Positions 13,024 to 24,200 are shown, numbered from the stretch's first letter. The stretch: 64,000 nucleotides of DNA from Chimonanthus salicifolius (GCA_013350335.1 CM023533.1:33028869-33092868); one strand, 5' to 3'. Program-made: numbers and translations. The notes: generated by a model not told the origin, from the letters alone.

Positions 13024-13095
13024 GTGGCTGTAGTTTAGTGGTGAGAATTGTACGTTGTGGCCGTAGAGACCTGGGCTCGAATCCCAGCAGCCACA
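13024..13095 (+). tRNA. tRNA-His (GUG), with one mismatch in the anticodon stem
   Basis: 72 nt. The acceptor stem GTGGCTG/CAGCCAC is perfect with discriminator A. The D-arm is TAGTTTAGTGGTGAGAA, the anticodon loop TTGTGGC holds GTG, and the T-arm CTGGGCTCGAATCCCAG is perfect. No intron. The anticodon stem is GTACG/CGTAG, so the outermost pair is G-G instead of C-G, and one inner pair is T-A where plant tRNA-His usually has C-G. A T-run (13103-13107) lies just downstream as a Pol III terminator. Both internal promoter boxes look usable. It is either a functional isodecoder or an early pseudogene. Confidence 0.88.
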
Positions 13096-13102
13096 GATGG
13101 TC

Positions 13103-13107
13103 ATTTT
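13103..13107 (+). terminator. Pol III oligo-T terminator of tRNA-His
   Basis: A TTTTT run about 8 nt after the discriminator base, the usual place for RNA polymerase III termination. Confidence 0.6.
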
Positions 13108-14658
13108 TGTTTAAATTTTAAATTTAAGATTCACAATTATTTTTAATTTTTGGCTTTAGATAAATCAAAATTAGCATTAAAATGATAATTAATCTCACTA
13201 TATTTAGATTCTATGGCTACCAAAAAGGTTGAAAATTCGATTCATATGTATCAATTTTATATATGGCAATACATAGAGATATAGTATTTGTTTTTATTTT
13301 AATTGAAAAATATCATTTTTACCGTCTTTTGGGTTTATCTTGCATTGGGTATAATTTTAATAAGGATTAGAAGTAGTTTTCTCTAGTTCAAAAGATATTT
13401 TTTCAAGCCAAACTTTTTTTCGCTTATATTTTCATAAATTTTTTTTATTGTTTGCAGTAAGATAATTTTGATTTTGGAGTTTTTTGTGAAAATAATTTGA
13501 TGAACAAATATTGAGTGCTTGTGGAATTAAATGGGAGATGTTTTAATATGATTGATATAATTTATAAGGGGTCTATGTGTTTTTCCAATACTTTTTTGAA
13601 AAACTAATGAAAGTCAGGTTTTCTTAAATAATTCCTATTTTGGATTTTTTTAAGAAAATAATTAACGGAATTACATAAAAAATATGTATAGAATTAAATG
13701 AAGGGCATTTTTTCTATAATTGATATAGTTTTAGAGTATTTATGTGATTTTTCTAATTTTCTGGGTAAAATGGTTTTTCCTTCTAAGGGTGGTGTATCAT
13801 AGTAAAAACTTATGATGCACGGTGCTAATATATATCAATCGTACATAAAATAGATAATATCAACCGATACGACATGTAATTTAATGTCCACGGTGAAACC
13901 TAATAGCCCACTCCATATCATGTAACAAAATTAGAATTTTTTGATATCATCTCATAATTGAACTAAAATTTTCAACAAATGCCCATGAAATATTAAAAAT
14001 AGAGCTTAGAGAATTCATCTTAACCAAATAAATAAAATTAATTTTTTAAATGGAACAAATGTTAAAGAGTGAAAATAAATTTAAATAAGTAAATTTAAGA
14101 ATTAAAAAAAAAATATGAGTTACTTGATCTTGTGATTGTTATTTCTATAAATATCATATTTAAATAGAGACTTTTCAACATATATATTAACACCTCCAGC
14201 GCTCCATTTCAAATCAAATAAGTTTTTCAAAAATTTAGTTGAGTTTCTCAACTCTATAGAATTTAAAGTCAAAATTCGAAATTCTTTGTTTTTCTTATTT
14301 ATATCTGTTATTTATTTTAAAATTTGATAATATTTTATCAAACCATTTTATTTTAAAATGTAAAATTTTAAAGACCAGGAGTAAAAATGAACTTGCTATC
14401 ATTTTCACAATCGAACTTTCTCCATGTGAAAAAATTTCATACTTGAATATTCCTGAATCGTGAAATTCGTGATACTAAATTTGTTTCCTATATGTCACGG
14501 GATCTAAGAAAGATTAAGATAATGCAATGCTGTTAAACGTGGAATCCTTCCCACGTATCCAAAAGTCTAAAATACCATTCAAATTAAATATCTTTTGGAC
14601 CCATAGGAGATTTTCTTGTGACCAATATTTCTTTTTCACATCCACTGCATAACATTTT

Positions 14659-14772
14659 GAATTTACGTGTGAGAAACTCAGCATAAAATTCTCACAAGTG
14701 ATATTCAATGTTTTCGAATTTACGTGTGAGAAATTCAGTCTAAAATTCTCACGGGTGATACCCACTGCTCTT
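14659..14772. repeat. Tandem duplication, period 57 bp
   Basis: The segment starting GAATTTACGTGTGAGAAACT (14659) recurs at 14716 with few changes. Each unit contains GTGAGAA...TTCTCAC, so each can form a small hairpin. Not coding. Confidence 0.75.
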
Positions 14773-15179
14773 AAGATACACAAAGTTTGAATTTAATCAT
14801 ATGAGAATTACACTAATTGTTGAATTAAAACTAAGTATTTTTATTATAGTTGGTTTTTTCATATTAAAGTTTAGAGTCAAGATCACATAATCAAATTAAT
14901 CTTTAAAGTTTAAAGCATAAAGAATCTCTAAGAAGTTTATTTGGCGCTTAATTTATAGTAATCTCATACTACGTCTGAGAGTCTGCGTGCAATAAAATTC
15001 CAATGTCAACAAAGATGGTATTAGTCACAACATACATTTGAAATGTCTTATTAGAATTTTTAATTGAAGTTAGGAGTTTTTCTAAACTATAGAAAAATTA
15101 AGAGCTTTTGCTAAGTGTCTTGAATAGTGGCGCTCACGAAATGAGTTTGGGTTGGTTATGCTCTGGGGTAGATTAACCC

Positions 15180-15380
15180 CACGGTCAAAATCTCGGATTC
15201 GGCCGATATTCGGTATTGATCGATATATCGACTGTGAAATCTCTCTCTCTCTATCTTATTTTATTTTTTATTTTTAATTAAAACTATCAATATCGGATGA
15301 TATCGGCGATGTATATTGGATATCGCCCGATATCGACAAATATCGATCGATAAAAATTTTAAAACCGATATTAAAACCGT
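15180..15380. repeat. CGGCCGATA-family MITE, copy C (degraded)
   Basis: The left part has CACGGTCAAAATCTCGG, close to the hAT-type terminus at 22865. It is followed by repeated ATCGGCCGATATTCGG-like words, a CT run and an A/T-rich centre, as in copies A and B. No matching 8-bp target duplication was found. Confidence 0.55.
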
Positions 15381-16536
15381 TTATATTTAAAGAAGCATGT
15401 CGAGTTTATGCAAGGTTAAATTCTGAGCACATCCCTTTGGAAGAATACTAAGTCATTGTTTATCCCTTTGAGATTATTGAAAATCCAACACTTATAAGTA
15501 AGAGTAGGTATCATAAATTACAAGTAAATTAAATTTGAGCCACTTGATCTTAATTGTCAGAGAAATGAATGCTTATTTTTATATTTTTAAGGACGTCTGA
15601 TAACTTTGGTCACTAAAATTGAGTTTTGAGATCAATTTTTATAATTTATCATGTTTAATTTTAATATGGATAGTCATTTTTTTAATTAATTTGTTAAAAA
15701 AAAGTAAATGTTCTGGCCTCCCAAGTATACACATATAATGGCTAAACGGGCGAAATAGTCTGAACCCGACCAATAGGCTGGTGGTATATATGTGCAAACC
15801 TAAGGTATAAATAAATAAATTTTCAAGTTTGAATTAGAAAAAAGGGACTTATTATCTAATTTGCAGCACATTTTGAAGAAACGTGGAGACTAAAATGGGA
15901 TGAATTTTGAAGTTAAAAAAAAAAACTAAAAATTTGGACCTACCTTTTAAGAATATTTGTAGAGTATATTTTATATAATATGCAATCATGTTTTAAAAAA
16001 TAGTCATATATAATTGACATATGATTCAACTTGCCATTAAAAAAATATGATGACTTATAGCATATAAAGTTTCAAAGTTAAAAATCACTAGTGAGAAGCA
16101 CATGTTTTACAAAGGTAATAATGGTAAAAAAATTGAAAGCAGGTGATTCTCTTTTTACAAAATTTTGCATTAATTATACAAATATAAAATGTGGGCCAAA
16201 TTTTTCACTCTCAAATTTAATTATAAAATTTATTTTTCTATTGTTTCATCATTTTTAAATGATTTTTCTTTAATTTTAGATAATAATATGATAAGATTAG
16301 ACCAAATCATTCAAACTCATTAAATCCAATCTTAAAATCTCTCATTTTTTCTAGTTTCTAGTATTTTTTTCTTCATGATCGAGTTGATGAAGACATATTT
16401 TCAAAAATCATAATTTTTAAAAAATAAAAATAATTTAAAATAAAAAATTTAGAGTTTTAAAAATATGGCTTGATCAACTCAATGATAATATTTTTAGTAA
16501 ACAAAATTAGTGCAACATTAATTATGATACCTATAT

Positions 16537-16690
16537 GGGTGTAGCTCAATTGGTTGTCTCTCGCCTCAAGAAGCAGGAGGATGTGGGTTTGATCTTCTAT
16601 GACCTAACTTTAGTATATTGTAGGGATAGTGGGTTCATACGTGGAAGTTTTACGCTGGATATCATTCGGTTTTTCAGGAGTAAATTAAAA
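16537..16690 (+). mobile_element. tRNA-derived SINE (Au-like)
   Basis: The head reads GGGTGTAGCTCAATTGG (box A). About 40 nt later comes GTGGGTTTGATCTTC, a degenerate box B. This is the arrangement of plant tRNA-derived SINEs. The body continues to an A/T-rich end near 16690. No clear target duplication, so it is an old copy. Confidence 0.6.
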
Positions 16691-16756
16691 ATAAAATAAA
16701 ATATTATTTTCTATATATTTTATAAAAAAGTATATGATTTATTTTAATATTTAAAA

Positions 16757-16764
16757 TATAAATA
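16757..16764 (+). promoter_or_regulatory. TATA box of the 6-phosphogluconate dehydrogenase gene
   Basis: TATAAATA lies about 370 nt upstream of the start codon and upstream of a pyrimidine-rich leader (about 16910-17090). A transcription start near 16790 would give a leader of about 340 nt. No ATG is seen in frame in the leader before 17132. Confidence 0.55.
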
Positions 16765-17131
16765 GGAAGATTCAAAATAGTCCTAATTTTTTTAATAAAA
16801 TACATCACTAGCGACATCGTATCTCACCTTCCCACCTGCCCTTTGGTTCCTCGACGGGACCGCCCCTTCCAAACTACTCCAGACGCACTTGCACATTTGC
16901 AAGTGCAAAAACCCCTTCTCTCTCTGTCTCTCCAGTCTTTCTTCTCAATTTCTGCTTATTCAACTCATCCTTGCCCTTTCCTCCCTCGAGGGGTCCGTCC
17001 CTCCCAACAGAGACTTTTTTCTCTACAAAATCCCCTTTCTATCTTCTCCTCTTCTTTTACGCCTTCTTCTTCTCTGTTACCCAGAGAAGTGCGAGAAGAA
17101 AAAGACCCAGTTCATATATATAAAAGAAGCA

Positions 17132-18616
17132 ATGGATGCTTCTGCGGCTGCTCTGTCGCGGATCGGATTGGCCGGTCTGGCGGTGATGGGTCAGAACCTG
17201 GCCCTCAACATAGCTGAGAAGGGATTTCCCATTTCTGTCTACAACCGTACCTCCTCCAAAGTAGATGAGACCCTCCAACGGGCCCAACAAGAAGGCCCCT
17301 TTCCCCTCACTGGCCACTACTCCCCCCGCGACTTCGTCCTCTCCATCGAACGCCCCAGATCCGTCATCATCCTCGTCAAGGCCGGCGCACCTGTTGACCA
17401 CACCATTGCAGCTTTATCGGATCACATGACACCCGGAGATGCCATCATCGACGGAGGCAACGAGTGGTATGAGAACACTGAACGTCGTATGCAAGAGCTC
17501 GCTGCCCGTGGCATCCTGTATCTTGGGATGGGTGTGTCTGGTGGTGAAGAGGGCGCCCGCCACGGCCCCTCCCTCATGCCCGGCGGCTGCTTTGAGGCTT
17601 ACAAGAATGTTCAGGACATTGTCCGCAAGGTCGCTGCACAGGTCGATGATGGCCCATGCGTCACCTACATCGGTGAGGGTGGCTCCGGCAACTTTGTCAA
17701 GATGGTGCACAACGGGATTGAGTACGGTGACATGCAGCTTATTTCTGAGGCCTACGACGTGCTCAAGACCGTTGGCAGGCTCTCCAATTCTGAGCTCGCT
17801 GCCATCTTTGATGAGTGGAACCGTGGTGAGTTGGAGAGCTTTCTCATAGAGATCACTGGTGACATTTTTAAGGTGAGAGATGAATTTGGGGAGGGGGAAT
17901 TGGTGGATAAGATTCTGGACAAGACGGGGATGAAGGGGACGGGCAAGTGGACTGTCCAGCAGGCTGCTGAGCTGTCAATTGCTGCCCCCACTATTGCTGC
18001 CTCGCTTGATTGCCGGTATTTGAGTGGGTTGAAGGACGAAAGAGAAGCTGCTTCAAGGGTTTTCAAGGAGGCAGGTTTTGGGGAGGTCCTAACAGGCCGA
18101 ACCATCGACAAGAAGCAGCTCATTGACGATGTTAGGCAGGCGTTATATGCGTCAAAGATCTGCAGCTATGCACAGGGTATGAATATACTTCGTGCCAAGA
18201 GCAACGAGAAGGGATGGAACTTGAATTTGGGCGAATTGGCGAGAATATGGAAAGGGGGTTGCATCATCCGTGCTGTGTTCCTGGATCGAATCAAGAAGGC
18301 ATATGAGCGGAACAGCGGGCTGGCTAACCTGATGGTAGATCCTGAATTTGCAAGGGAGATGGTGCAGAGGCATGCTGCTTGGAGGCGTGTTGTCGGTTTG
18401 GCCATTGAGGCAGGAATTAGCACGCCAGGGATGTGCGCCAGTCTGGCCTACTTTGATACCTACAGGCGGGGGAGACTACCCGCAAACCTTGTGCAAGCCC
18501 AGAGGGACCTGTTTGGGGCCCACACATACGAGCGGATTGATCGCCCAGGGTCATTCCACACTGAATGGACAAAGCTCGCCAGGCAGGGTAAGGCCAAAGC
18601 TGCTGCTTTTAACTGA
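17132..18616 (+). CDS. 6-phosphogluconate dehydrogenase, decarboxylating (intronless)
   Basis: Oxidises 6-phosphogluconate to ribulose 5-phosphate and CO2 with NADP+, the third step of the oxidative pentose phosphate pathway. One uninterrupted frame of 494 residues. The NADP-binding fold starts with IGLAGLAVMGQNLALN (11-26); NRT at 38-40 should contact the 2'-phosphate. SGGEEGARHGPSLMPGG, the catalytic region VKMVHNGIEYGDMQ (Lys190, His193, Asn194, Glu197) and the family signature ILDKTGMKGTGKW (about 261-273) are all intact. The frame is open further upstream but has no ATG there, so 17132 is the first in-frame start and fits the family N-terminus. There is no transit peptide in this reading, hence probably cytosolic. 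The C-terminus (AKAAAFN) runs a few residues past the usual end and is not a peroxisomal SKL-type signal. Plant genes of this family are typically intronless, so this need not be a retrocopy. Confidence 0.97.
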   Translation: MDASAAALSRIGLAGLAVMGQNLALNIAEKGFPISVYNRTSSKVDETLQRAQQEGPFPLTGHYSPRDFVLSIERPRSVIILVKAGAPVDHTIAALSDHMTPGDAIIDGGNEWYENTERRMQELAARGILYLGMGVSGGEEGARHGPSLMPGGCFEAYKNVQDIVRKVAAQVDDGPCVTYIGEGGSGNFVKMVHNGIEYGDMQLISEAYDVLKTVGRLSNSELAAIFDEWNRGELESFLIEITGDIFKVRDEFGEGELVDKILDKTGMKGTGKWTVQQAAELSIAAPTIAASLDCRYLSGLKDEREAASRVFKEAGFGEVLTGRTIDKKQLIDDVRQALYASKICSYAQGMNILRAKSNEKGWNLNLGELARIWKGGCIIRAVFLDRIKKAYERNSGLANLMVDPEFAREMVQRHAAWRRVVGLAIEAGISTPGMCASLAYFDTYRRGRLPANLVQAQRDLFGAHTYERIDRPGSFHTEWTKLARQGKAKAAAFN

Positions 18617-18759
18617 GTGAAAATTTGGCGTTGGATTTCTTGCCAGCGTTGATGGATTTGCTCATATGCATTTGGATCTTTGTTATTTTTCTTGTATTGG
18701 GACATTCCCTAATGGGGTCTGCTGAGGCCGAATGTTGTTTTTGCCTTGTGTGGTCACAC

Positions 18760-18765
18760 AATAAA
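18760..18765 (+). terminator. Poly(A) signal of the 6-phosphogluconate dehydrogenase gene
   Basis: AATAAA lies about 145 nt after the stop codon in a T-rich 3'UTR. It is a good candidate for the near-upstream element. Confidence 0.55.
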
Positions 18766-18970
18766 TCATGCATCTGCCCTTTTAAGCTCTACATGTTAGA
18801 GAACATCTCCTAATGTTTTTCTTCTTACATTGGTAGAAAATGCATTTGGTTTTTAAGCTTTGGTCTTCTTGCTGCAGTGATGATCTTATTGACATGATTG
18901 TTATTTCTGTTCGATGTGTATCCAAAGTCCATGTGGATTGAATATTCTGGGTCAAAAAGATAGCCATTTG

Positions 18971-19032
18971 GTCGGGTAAAGACCCCTACGGGTGAGACAC
19001 CTCGGCACCTTCGGTAAAAAAAAAAAAAAAAG
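18971..19032 (+). mobile_element. 62-bp, strongly 5'-truncated SINE insertion with 14-bp target duplication
   Basis: The direct repeat AAGATAGCCATTTG occurs at 18957-18970 and 19033-19046. Between them lies a 62-bp segment containing GTGAGACACCTCGGCACCTT and ending in a run of 16 A. This is the tail of the SINE family seen in antisense at 23021-23206 and 1986-2155. The perfect target duplication and A-tail show LINE-type retroposition. Confidence 0.8.
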
Positions 19033-19189
19033 AAGATAGCCATTTGTTCCCCAAAGGTTTGGATTAGTTCAGAAAATTGGAACTGCATCACATACTAATA
19101 AGATACATTTATGAGCCTTCAACTCCTAATCAGTTTTCCCAGTTTTTTGTGTCTATTCTGGGAAAGAAAGATAGATGTTGGTTTGGATT

Positions 19190-19660
19190 TTAAAACTAGT
19201 TATCTATGTCTAAAGGTTGGACCAGAGTCTTGGGCAATAAAGAAAGGACTGATAGATAAAGTTAGGATGGTGGAGATGTGCATGCTACATTGGAGGAGAT
19301 GTGCATGCTACATTGGACGAATATTTAGAATTGACTTTGACAGGGACAATCTAAAAATATCCCAAATAGATGACAAATTGAGAGAATCCCGTTTGAACTG
19401 GTTTGGGCATGTTACTAGAAGACCAGACCGAATTCAGTCCAATACGTAGAATCAAGAGTATACATGTTACAAGTACGAGGAGAGGTAGACCATTGAAAAC
19501 GTAGAGAGAAGGATACAAGAACATCTGTAAGATAGCCGGGTGACTAAGTGTATGATTTATGATAGGGTCAGATGGAGAAATGGAACTTGTAAAGCCAACC
19601 CTAGATAGATGGGATTTAGGCAGGCAGAAGGAAGTTAATTTTAGCCATTAGAGTTCTCCA
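19190..19660 (+). mobile_element. RTE-type LINE fragment (C-terminal end of reverse transcriptase ORF), broken
   Basis: The translation contains SWAIKKGLIDKVRMVEM, then after a small duplication DDKLRESRLNWFGHVTRRP. This is the conserved C-terminal end of RTE-like plant LINE polyproteins. Stops follow from 19447, and the later part is only recognisable in pieces. A 23-bp unit is tandemly duplicated inside (from 19273 and 19296). It is a dead 5'-truncated copy. Confidence 0.7.
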
Positions 19661-22278
19661 ATTGTTCCCTAATTTGACCAGCCCAAATGTCAAATGCTGT
19701 GTTGTACTGGCTTTGATCATGATTCCTGTTCTCGTCTGGCAGTTGCTGCTGTCCTGATTGACCTGCAAATGATTATGTTTGTATTATGGTTTGGTGTGTT
19801 TGGATGGGTTAACTGTCTCAAATGATTCTTTGAGTACTTTATCCCAAAATAATAACATCATCATCATCATCATCATCATCATCTTATTCGAATACTGTAT
19901 GCTCAAACACTAGGACAGGTTGGAATCTCATTATATCTAAGTGAGAGTTCTCAAAACCTACATTTATGTGTTTAGGCATTTGTGCGTCGGATGATAATGG
20001 AAGATTTAGGAATAGGTCAGGATCTGCATATTTTTTAACATTTTTTTTTCTTCCTAGTGTCTGTAGGTGCTGATAGAGGAAGTATGGATCATCACTAGAC
20101 CACCATCACTAAAACTCTGGCTATTATGGATCATTTCATAACTTGTATCTTCTCTTTTCCCCTTTTTGCTGTCCATAATCTTAGTAGAAAAGTTCTTAGT
20201 ATTATTTCACTTTTTTTTATTGAATGTCTTTTCCTCTCTCTCTCTCTCTCTCTCTAAAATGTAAAATAAGAACAAAATAAATAAATAATTTCATTATTGT
20301 TTTGCATTCTTTTCCTTTCGTGCTTACCCAGCTGTAGTGAGTAGTGACACAGTAGTTGGCACTTCCCAGTAGGGATTGTGCCCTGGAATTGTGTCCACAA
20401 GACACCCTTACTAGTTTCACTCTGCCATAACTGATAATCAAATATTTGCAACTACCCCAAAGGGGAAAAAAGGAAAATCTTGCCTTGTGGAAGCCTCCTT
20501 AATGAATGTATCTACAAGTTTAGGGTTCATTTGTTTAGTTTTCTTATTTGCCTTCTTTATTGTCGATGCATTTGTTGTCTAGCTTCTTGTCTCACTCAAT
20601 TTCTGTTTGAAAATTGTAAGAATGTAAACCAAAGGCCCCATTTTACCTGTAAAATTAATCAAGGAACCTTTAAATTTCTGTAGTCTACTGTTATTTTTGT
20701 AGATTGCAATCAAAGCTTCGTAATTAGATTTTGGTTGGAAACCATTGCTCAGTTAGAAAGTGCTTATTGTTGCCTCTAAAGCTATGAGTTCTTGTTCCCA
20801 TTGGTGATATACTTGAAAGCCCATCTGGTTTGAATCCTGAAATTCATCTAGAAGATGTCATGTTTGAGTTTCAGTGCAGTGAAGGTGGTACAATGATGAA
20901 AATAGAAAGTTTGTGTTTCCCTTTTTATAATGATTTTTTTTTTTTGTTTTGCTAGGGAACGTATTGAGTGTTTGAAAGCTGTTGTTTTTTTTTTTTTTGT
21001 TTTTTTTTTCGTTTTTGGCTAAACTTCAATTTATAATCAGGTTAGTTATCATAAACTTCAGTAAAAATAGTGAACGAGTCTTTAAACTTCTGCAGTCCAA
21101 TGTTATTTGGTATGATGCAATTAGTGGTTCTTAATCTGGGTGTTCGCGAGAGAACCTCTTGAATCTTTTGATGGTGATATTTTCTATTAAACTTGGAACT
21201 TCTACTCAGGCGATGTCATGAATTTTAGTGGAGAATTCGTTGACCTGGCACGGAAATGGTTCTTTTTTCCTCTTAAGATGTGGGATCAAGGGCGAGTGCC
21301 TATGATAAATGGGCTGTCCAACTAACAGACCATGTCATATGTGGGCATAGGGTCTCTTAGAGCACCCGACTAGTCCTTGGGGCGTGTGCAAGCTTCTCTA
21401 TCCACACACACTGGGTAAAACTATTTAGGGTTGATGATATTTACTGAACGGCAATCGACATACATTAGCTCCTTTTCTCATTTTGTAACCCTTTTCCCTT
21501 CCCATGTTTGATAGTATGTTGTCATGTGAGCTTTCCTTGTTAAAAATGGACACATTGAGTACTTCTAGCCCTTGGTTTTTAAAGATTGAAAACAAATCAT
21601 TGGATAATTTTTTTAACCCTATCTTGATCGATTGCGAGAATACATCAAATGAACATTATAAAAGGTCGATCTAAGTTTAAAAGAAAAAGTAATGAATTTA
21701 ATGGCCAAGATTCATCATAAATTGGGGCCCTTGTGTGTGGGCACTAAGAATGCCCAGGTGTATACTGTATTGTAGTTATGACTGCATATATTCCAAAATA
21801 TATTAAGCGAAGGATAGAGTCCAAGTGAGAAGTTGTGGTTTTGTTAGTGATGCTGATAGCTTCCAAAATCTAAAATTTTCGTACTTTTTGAGTGTTGACA
21901 GTGTCATGTCAGCATGGCTTACTACAATTTTCTTTCGAGAACTATGCTAATTAGATAGCGTGCAAACTTTGATTTGTAGGGCCACAGTGGACTCAATTGA
22001 TCCATTTCCTCTCACACCTCCACCTACCCCTCCGAGCTGCACCCACGCCAGCCCTTCATGCAAACATCCTATTGAGCCCCTCTTGGATCCACATGAATAG
22101 TTGGTTTAGAAGGTCTTGAATGGTGCTTATAAATTTTCATTTTGATCGGATAAGGGACAAGAATCTATTGCACATGGTAAAGGCTAGAGGTTGTGGGAGA
22201 ATGGATCCATTGAATCTACCATGGGCTCTACAAAGTAAGTGTATGAAAGTCTCATGAAAATTGTTCTTAGAGGTGTGT
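19661..22278. other. Intergenic region with simple repeats
   Basis: A (CAT)n tract lies at 19857-19884 and a (CT)n tract at about 20232-20256. No exon or conserved domain is recognised on either strand. T-runs around 20935-21010 could be retroposon tails, but the flanks are not diagnostic. Confidence 0.5.
19857..19884. repeat. (CAT)n microsatellite
   Basis: A pure trinucleotide run of about 9 units, non-coding. Confidence 0.9.
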
Positions 22279-22394
22279 ATATGTATTGAAAAAGTAAACG
22301 AATTATATTTAGAGAAGGAAAATGCAAAGGACCTCTATATGTAGTGAAAAAGTAAACGAATTATATTTAGAGAAGGAAAATGCAAAGGACCTCT
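22279..22394. repeat. Tandem duplication, period 58 bp
   Basis: The block with AAAAAGTAAACGAATTATAT through GCAAAGGACCTCT is present twice, almost identical. This indicates a recent local duplication. Not coding. Confidence 0.85.
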
Positions 22395-22498
22395 GTCTTC
22401 AGGAATGACTCGAGGGCAAAAAGCATAGTGAGGTTGCACACTAGGAGGAATACAAGCTCTTGATGGATGTAACTGATCCGCTTCCTTATTAGTTGAAT

Positions 22499-22865
22499 CT
22501 AAGGTACAAATATCGGCCGATACATATCGTATTGGCCGATATATATCGGTTTTTTAAAACCGAGTAATATCGGCCGATACGATAAGTATCGGCCGTACAT
22601 ATCGAATATCGGTATTTAAATATTTTTTTTAATTTTTTTTTTAAAAACACCGATACGATTTTTCACGGTTCAGGGTTCACGGGTTTCACTGGGTCTCACG
22701 GTTTTTTGCGGTTTTTTACAGTTTTTTACGGTTTTTCATGGTTTTGCACGATTTTTCACGGTTCCGATATGGAGGAGAGAGAAAATGCCGATATCGGGAT
22801 GAGAGATAAAAATATCGGCCGATATTATGGCCGATATATCGGTTTAACCGATAGTTTGACCCCTG
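22499..22865. mobile_element. hAT-type MITE, CGGCCGATA family, copy B (intact ends)
   Basis: Flanked by perfect 8-bp direct repeats AGTTGAAT (22491-22498 and 22866-22873). The right end in reverse complement is CAGGGGTCAAACTATCGG, close to the left end of copy A (CAGGGGTCGAAAATTC). The left end CTAAGGTACAAATATCGG is a partial inverted match. The interior holds many (T)ATCGGCCGATA palindromes on both sides of an A/T-rich centre, plus a series of CACGGTTTTT-like words (22676-22762). No coding capacity. Confidence 0.8.
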
Positions 22866-22914
22866 AGTTGAATGATACTTTTTCTTTGATGATGCCTCTG
22901 ATTTCAAAAATGTG

Positions 22915-22918
<4 letters not shown>

Positions 22919-22951
<33 letters not shown>

Positions 22952-22980
22952 GTATACATGTATGTATACATGTATATATT
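22919..22980. repeat. (TA)n / (TG-CA) compound microsatellite
   Basis: A TA run passes into CATGTATACATGTATG-type units. Non-coding. Confidence 0.85.
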
Positions 22981-23020
22981 GGCAAGCCAAGCATTGGCGA
23001 AACTTATTTCTTCTGATGAT

Positions 23021-23206
23021 TTTTATTTTTAATACCAAGGTATCGAGGCGTCTCACCTGACTAATTTTTGAGGCTTGTGTAAATCTCTTAATCCTAACAC
23101 GTTGGGTACAAAACAATGGAAAGAGGTTCTTTTTGTGTTGAGGAAGATTTGATCTCAAGACTTCTCGTAAACAATGGTGGATTTTGATCACTAAGCCAAC
23201 CCCTCA
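23021..23206 (-). mobile_element. tRNA-derived SINE, full-length-like copy
   Basis: On the minus strand the head reads GGGTTGGCTTAGTGATCAAA (box A-like). About 30 nt later comes AGTCTTGAGATCAAATCTTC (box B-like). The body ends in GTGAGACGCCTCGATACCTT and an A/T-rich tail. The same body and tail recur at 1986-2155, and the tail at 18971-19032. This gives a window-internal family of three. Confidence 0.65.
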
Positions 23207-23769
23207 AGGATATTATGGATGCATTTGTTGTCTAGCTTTCTGCTGTTCTTGTTTTTTCAATTTAGAAGCTTTAGAATATTGACTAAGAGCCATTATGACC
23301 TATGAAATCACAGCCTCTCCAAATTAAAGACTTTTCATTTGGATTTTGGCTAGAGAACCTCTCTGCAATCTCTTGATGTTGATCATTCTGTTAAATTTTT
23401 AACTTCTAAGCGGGTCATCAAAGCTTCAATTGGTGATCCCAATCAAAGCATTTGTCTTTCATTTATGGTCCACACCTCATTCCGAAGGCAAAGGGAACAG
23501 CTGCCACACAGAATTTCTCCCTTTTTTTTTTTTTAATTTATGTGTAAAAAACTGCACAATATCTAGCACAAAACCTGCACAACAAAATTCCTCCCTTAAC
23601 TTCTCTATTGTCAATTTTTTTACTATTGCTGATAAGCCAACAAAAGCCAGTAATGGGAGGAATTTTGTGCTTTACTTGTTCAGATACAGGTCCAAACGGC
23701 AGGCGTATCCACCCGTAACTTAAATACCAAATATTGAATTGAATGTCTTAATGGAGAAAGCAGGTGTAC

Positions 23770-24200
23770 AAATAACGTATCGGCCATGTGTATTACTGAT
23801 ACGCACGTATTGGTGCGTATTGGCGATATGTTGTGCATCCTTTCTCCCTTTTTTTAAAAAAAATTACAGGAAAATAGGAAGAACAAAAAAACTTAGGGTG
23901 AACATATTTTTTTAATGGTCATTTTTGTGGAGTTTTAGGTTCTTGAAAATCGAAATTTTGATAGTCTTAAAATTTTTAAAAGATGGTTTAAAAGCATTAA
24001 GTGTCTAAGTTTCTGATCCGAATGACTCACCTCTAGTCGCTACCGCTTCCTTCATCTGTTAAATTTTTCTTGAATTTTGGAGTCAGAAATCTCAATAGGA
24101 CGATATCTCAGCTAATAAATTTCTCCTTTATTTTTTTATAAAAATTATCAATATCGACTGATATATAAAAGTTTTAAAAGCCGATCTTATCACTCCTGGA
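23770..24200. repeat. CGGCCGATA-family MITE, copy D (degraded)
   Basis: The ends CAGGTGTACAAATAACG (left) and CAGGAGTGATAAGATCGGC (right, reverse complement) resemble the hAT-type termini of copies A and B. Inside are repeated CGTATCGGCC / GCGTATTGGC words around an A/T-rich core. No matching 8-bp duplication was found. Confidence 0.5.

Larger units (their letters stand above)
13110..16536. other. AT-rich intergenic region with degraded repeats
   Basis: No exon is recognised on either strand. It contains a tandem duplication at 14659-14772 and a degraded copy of the CGGCCGATA repeat at 15180-15380 (both listed). The rest is AT-rich and without structure that I can name. Confidence 0.55.

Noticed and set aside
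16889..17131. In-frame upstream extension of the 6-phosphogluconate dehydrogenase frame as a plastid transit peptide
   Set aside because: The extension starts with TTG and has no ATG before 17132. The sequence is a pyrimidine-rich leader and family N-termini match residue 1 at 17132.
22676..22762. CACGGTTTTT series as a CRISPR-like or satellite array
   Set aside because: Irregular units inside a MITE with defined ends; a eukaryotic nuclear context.
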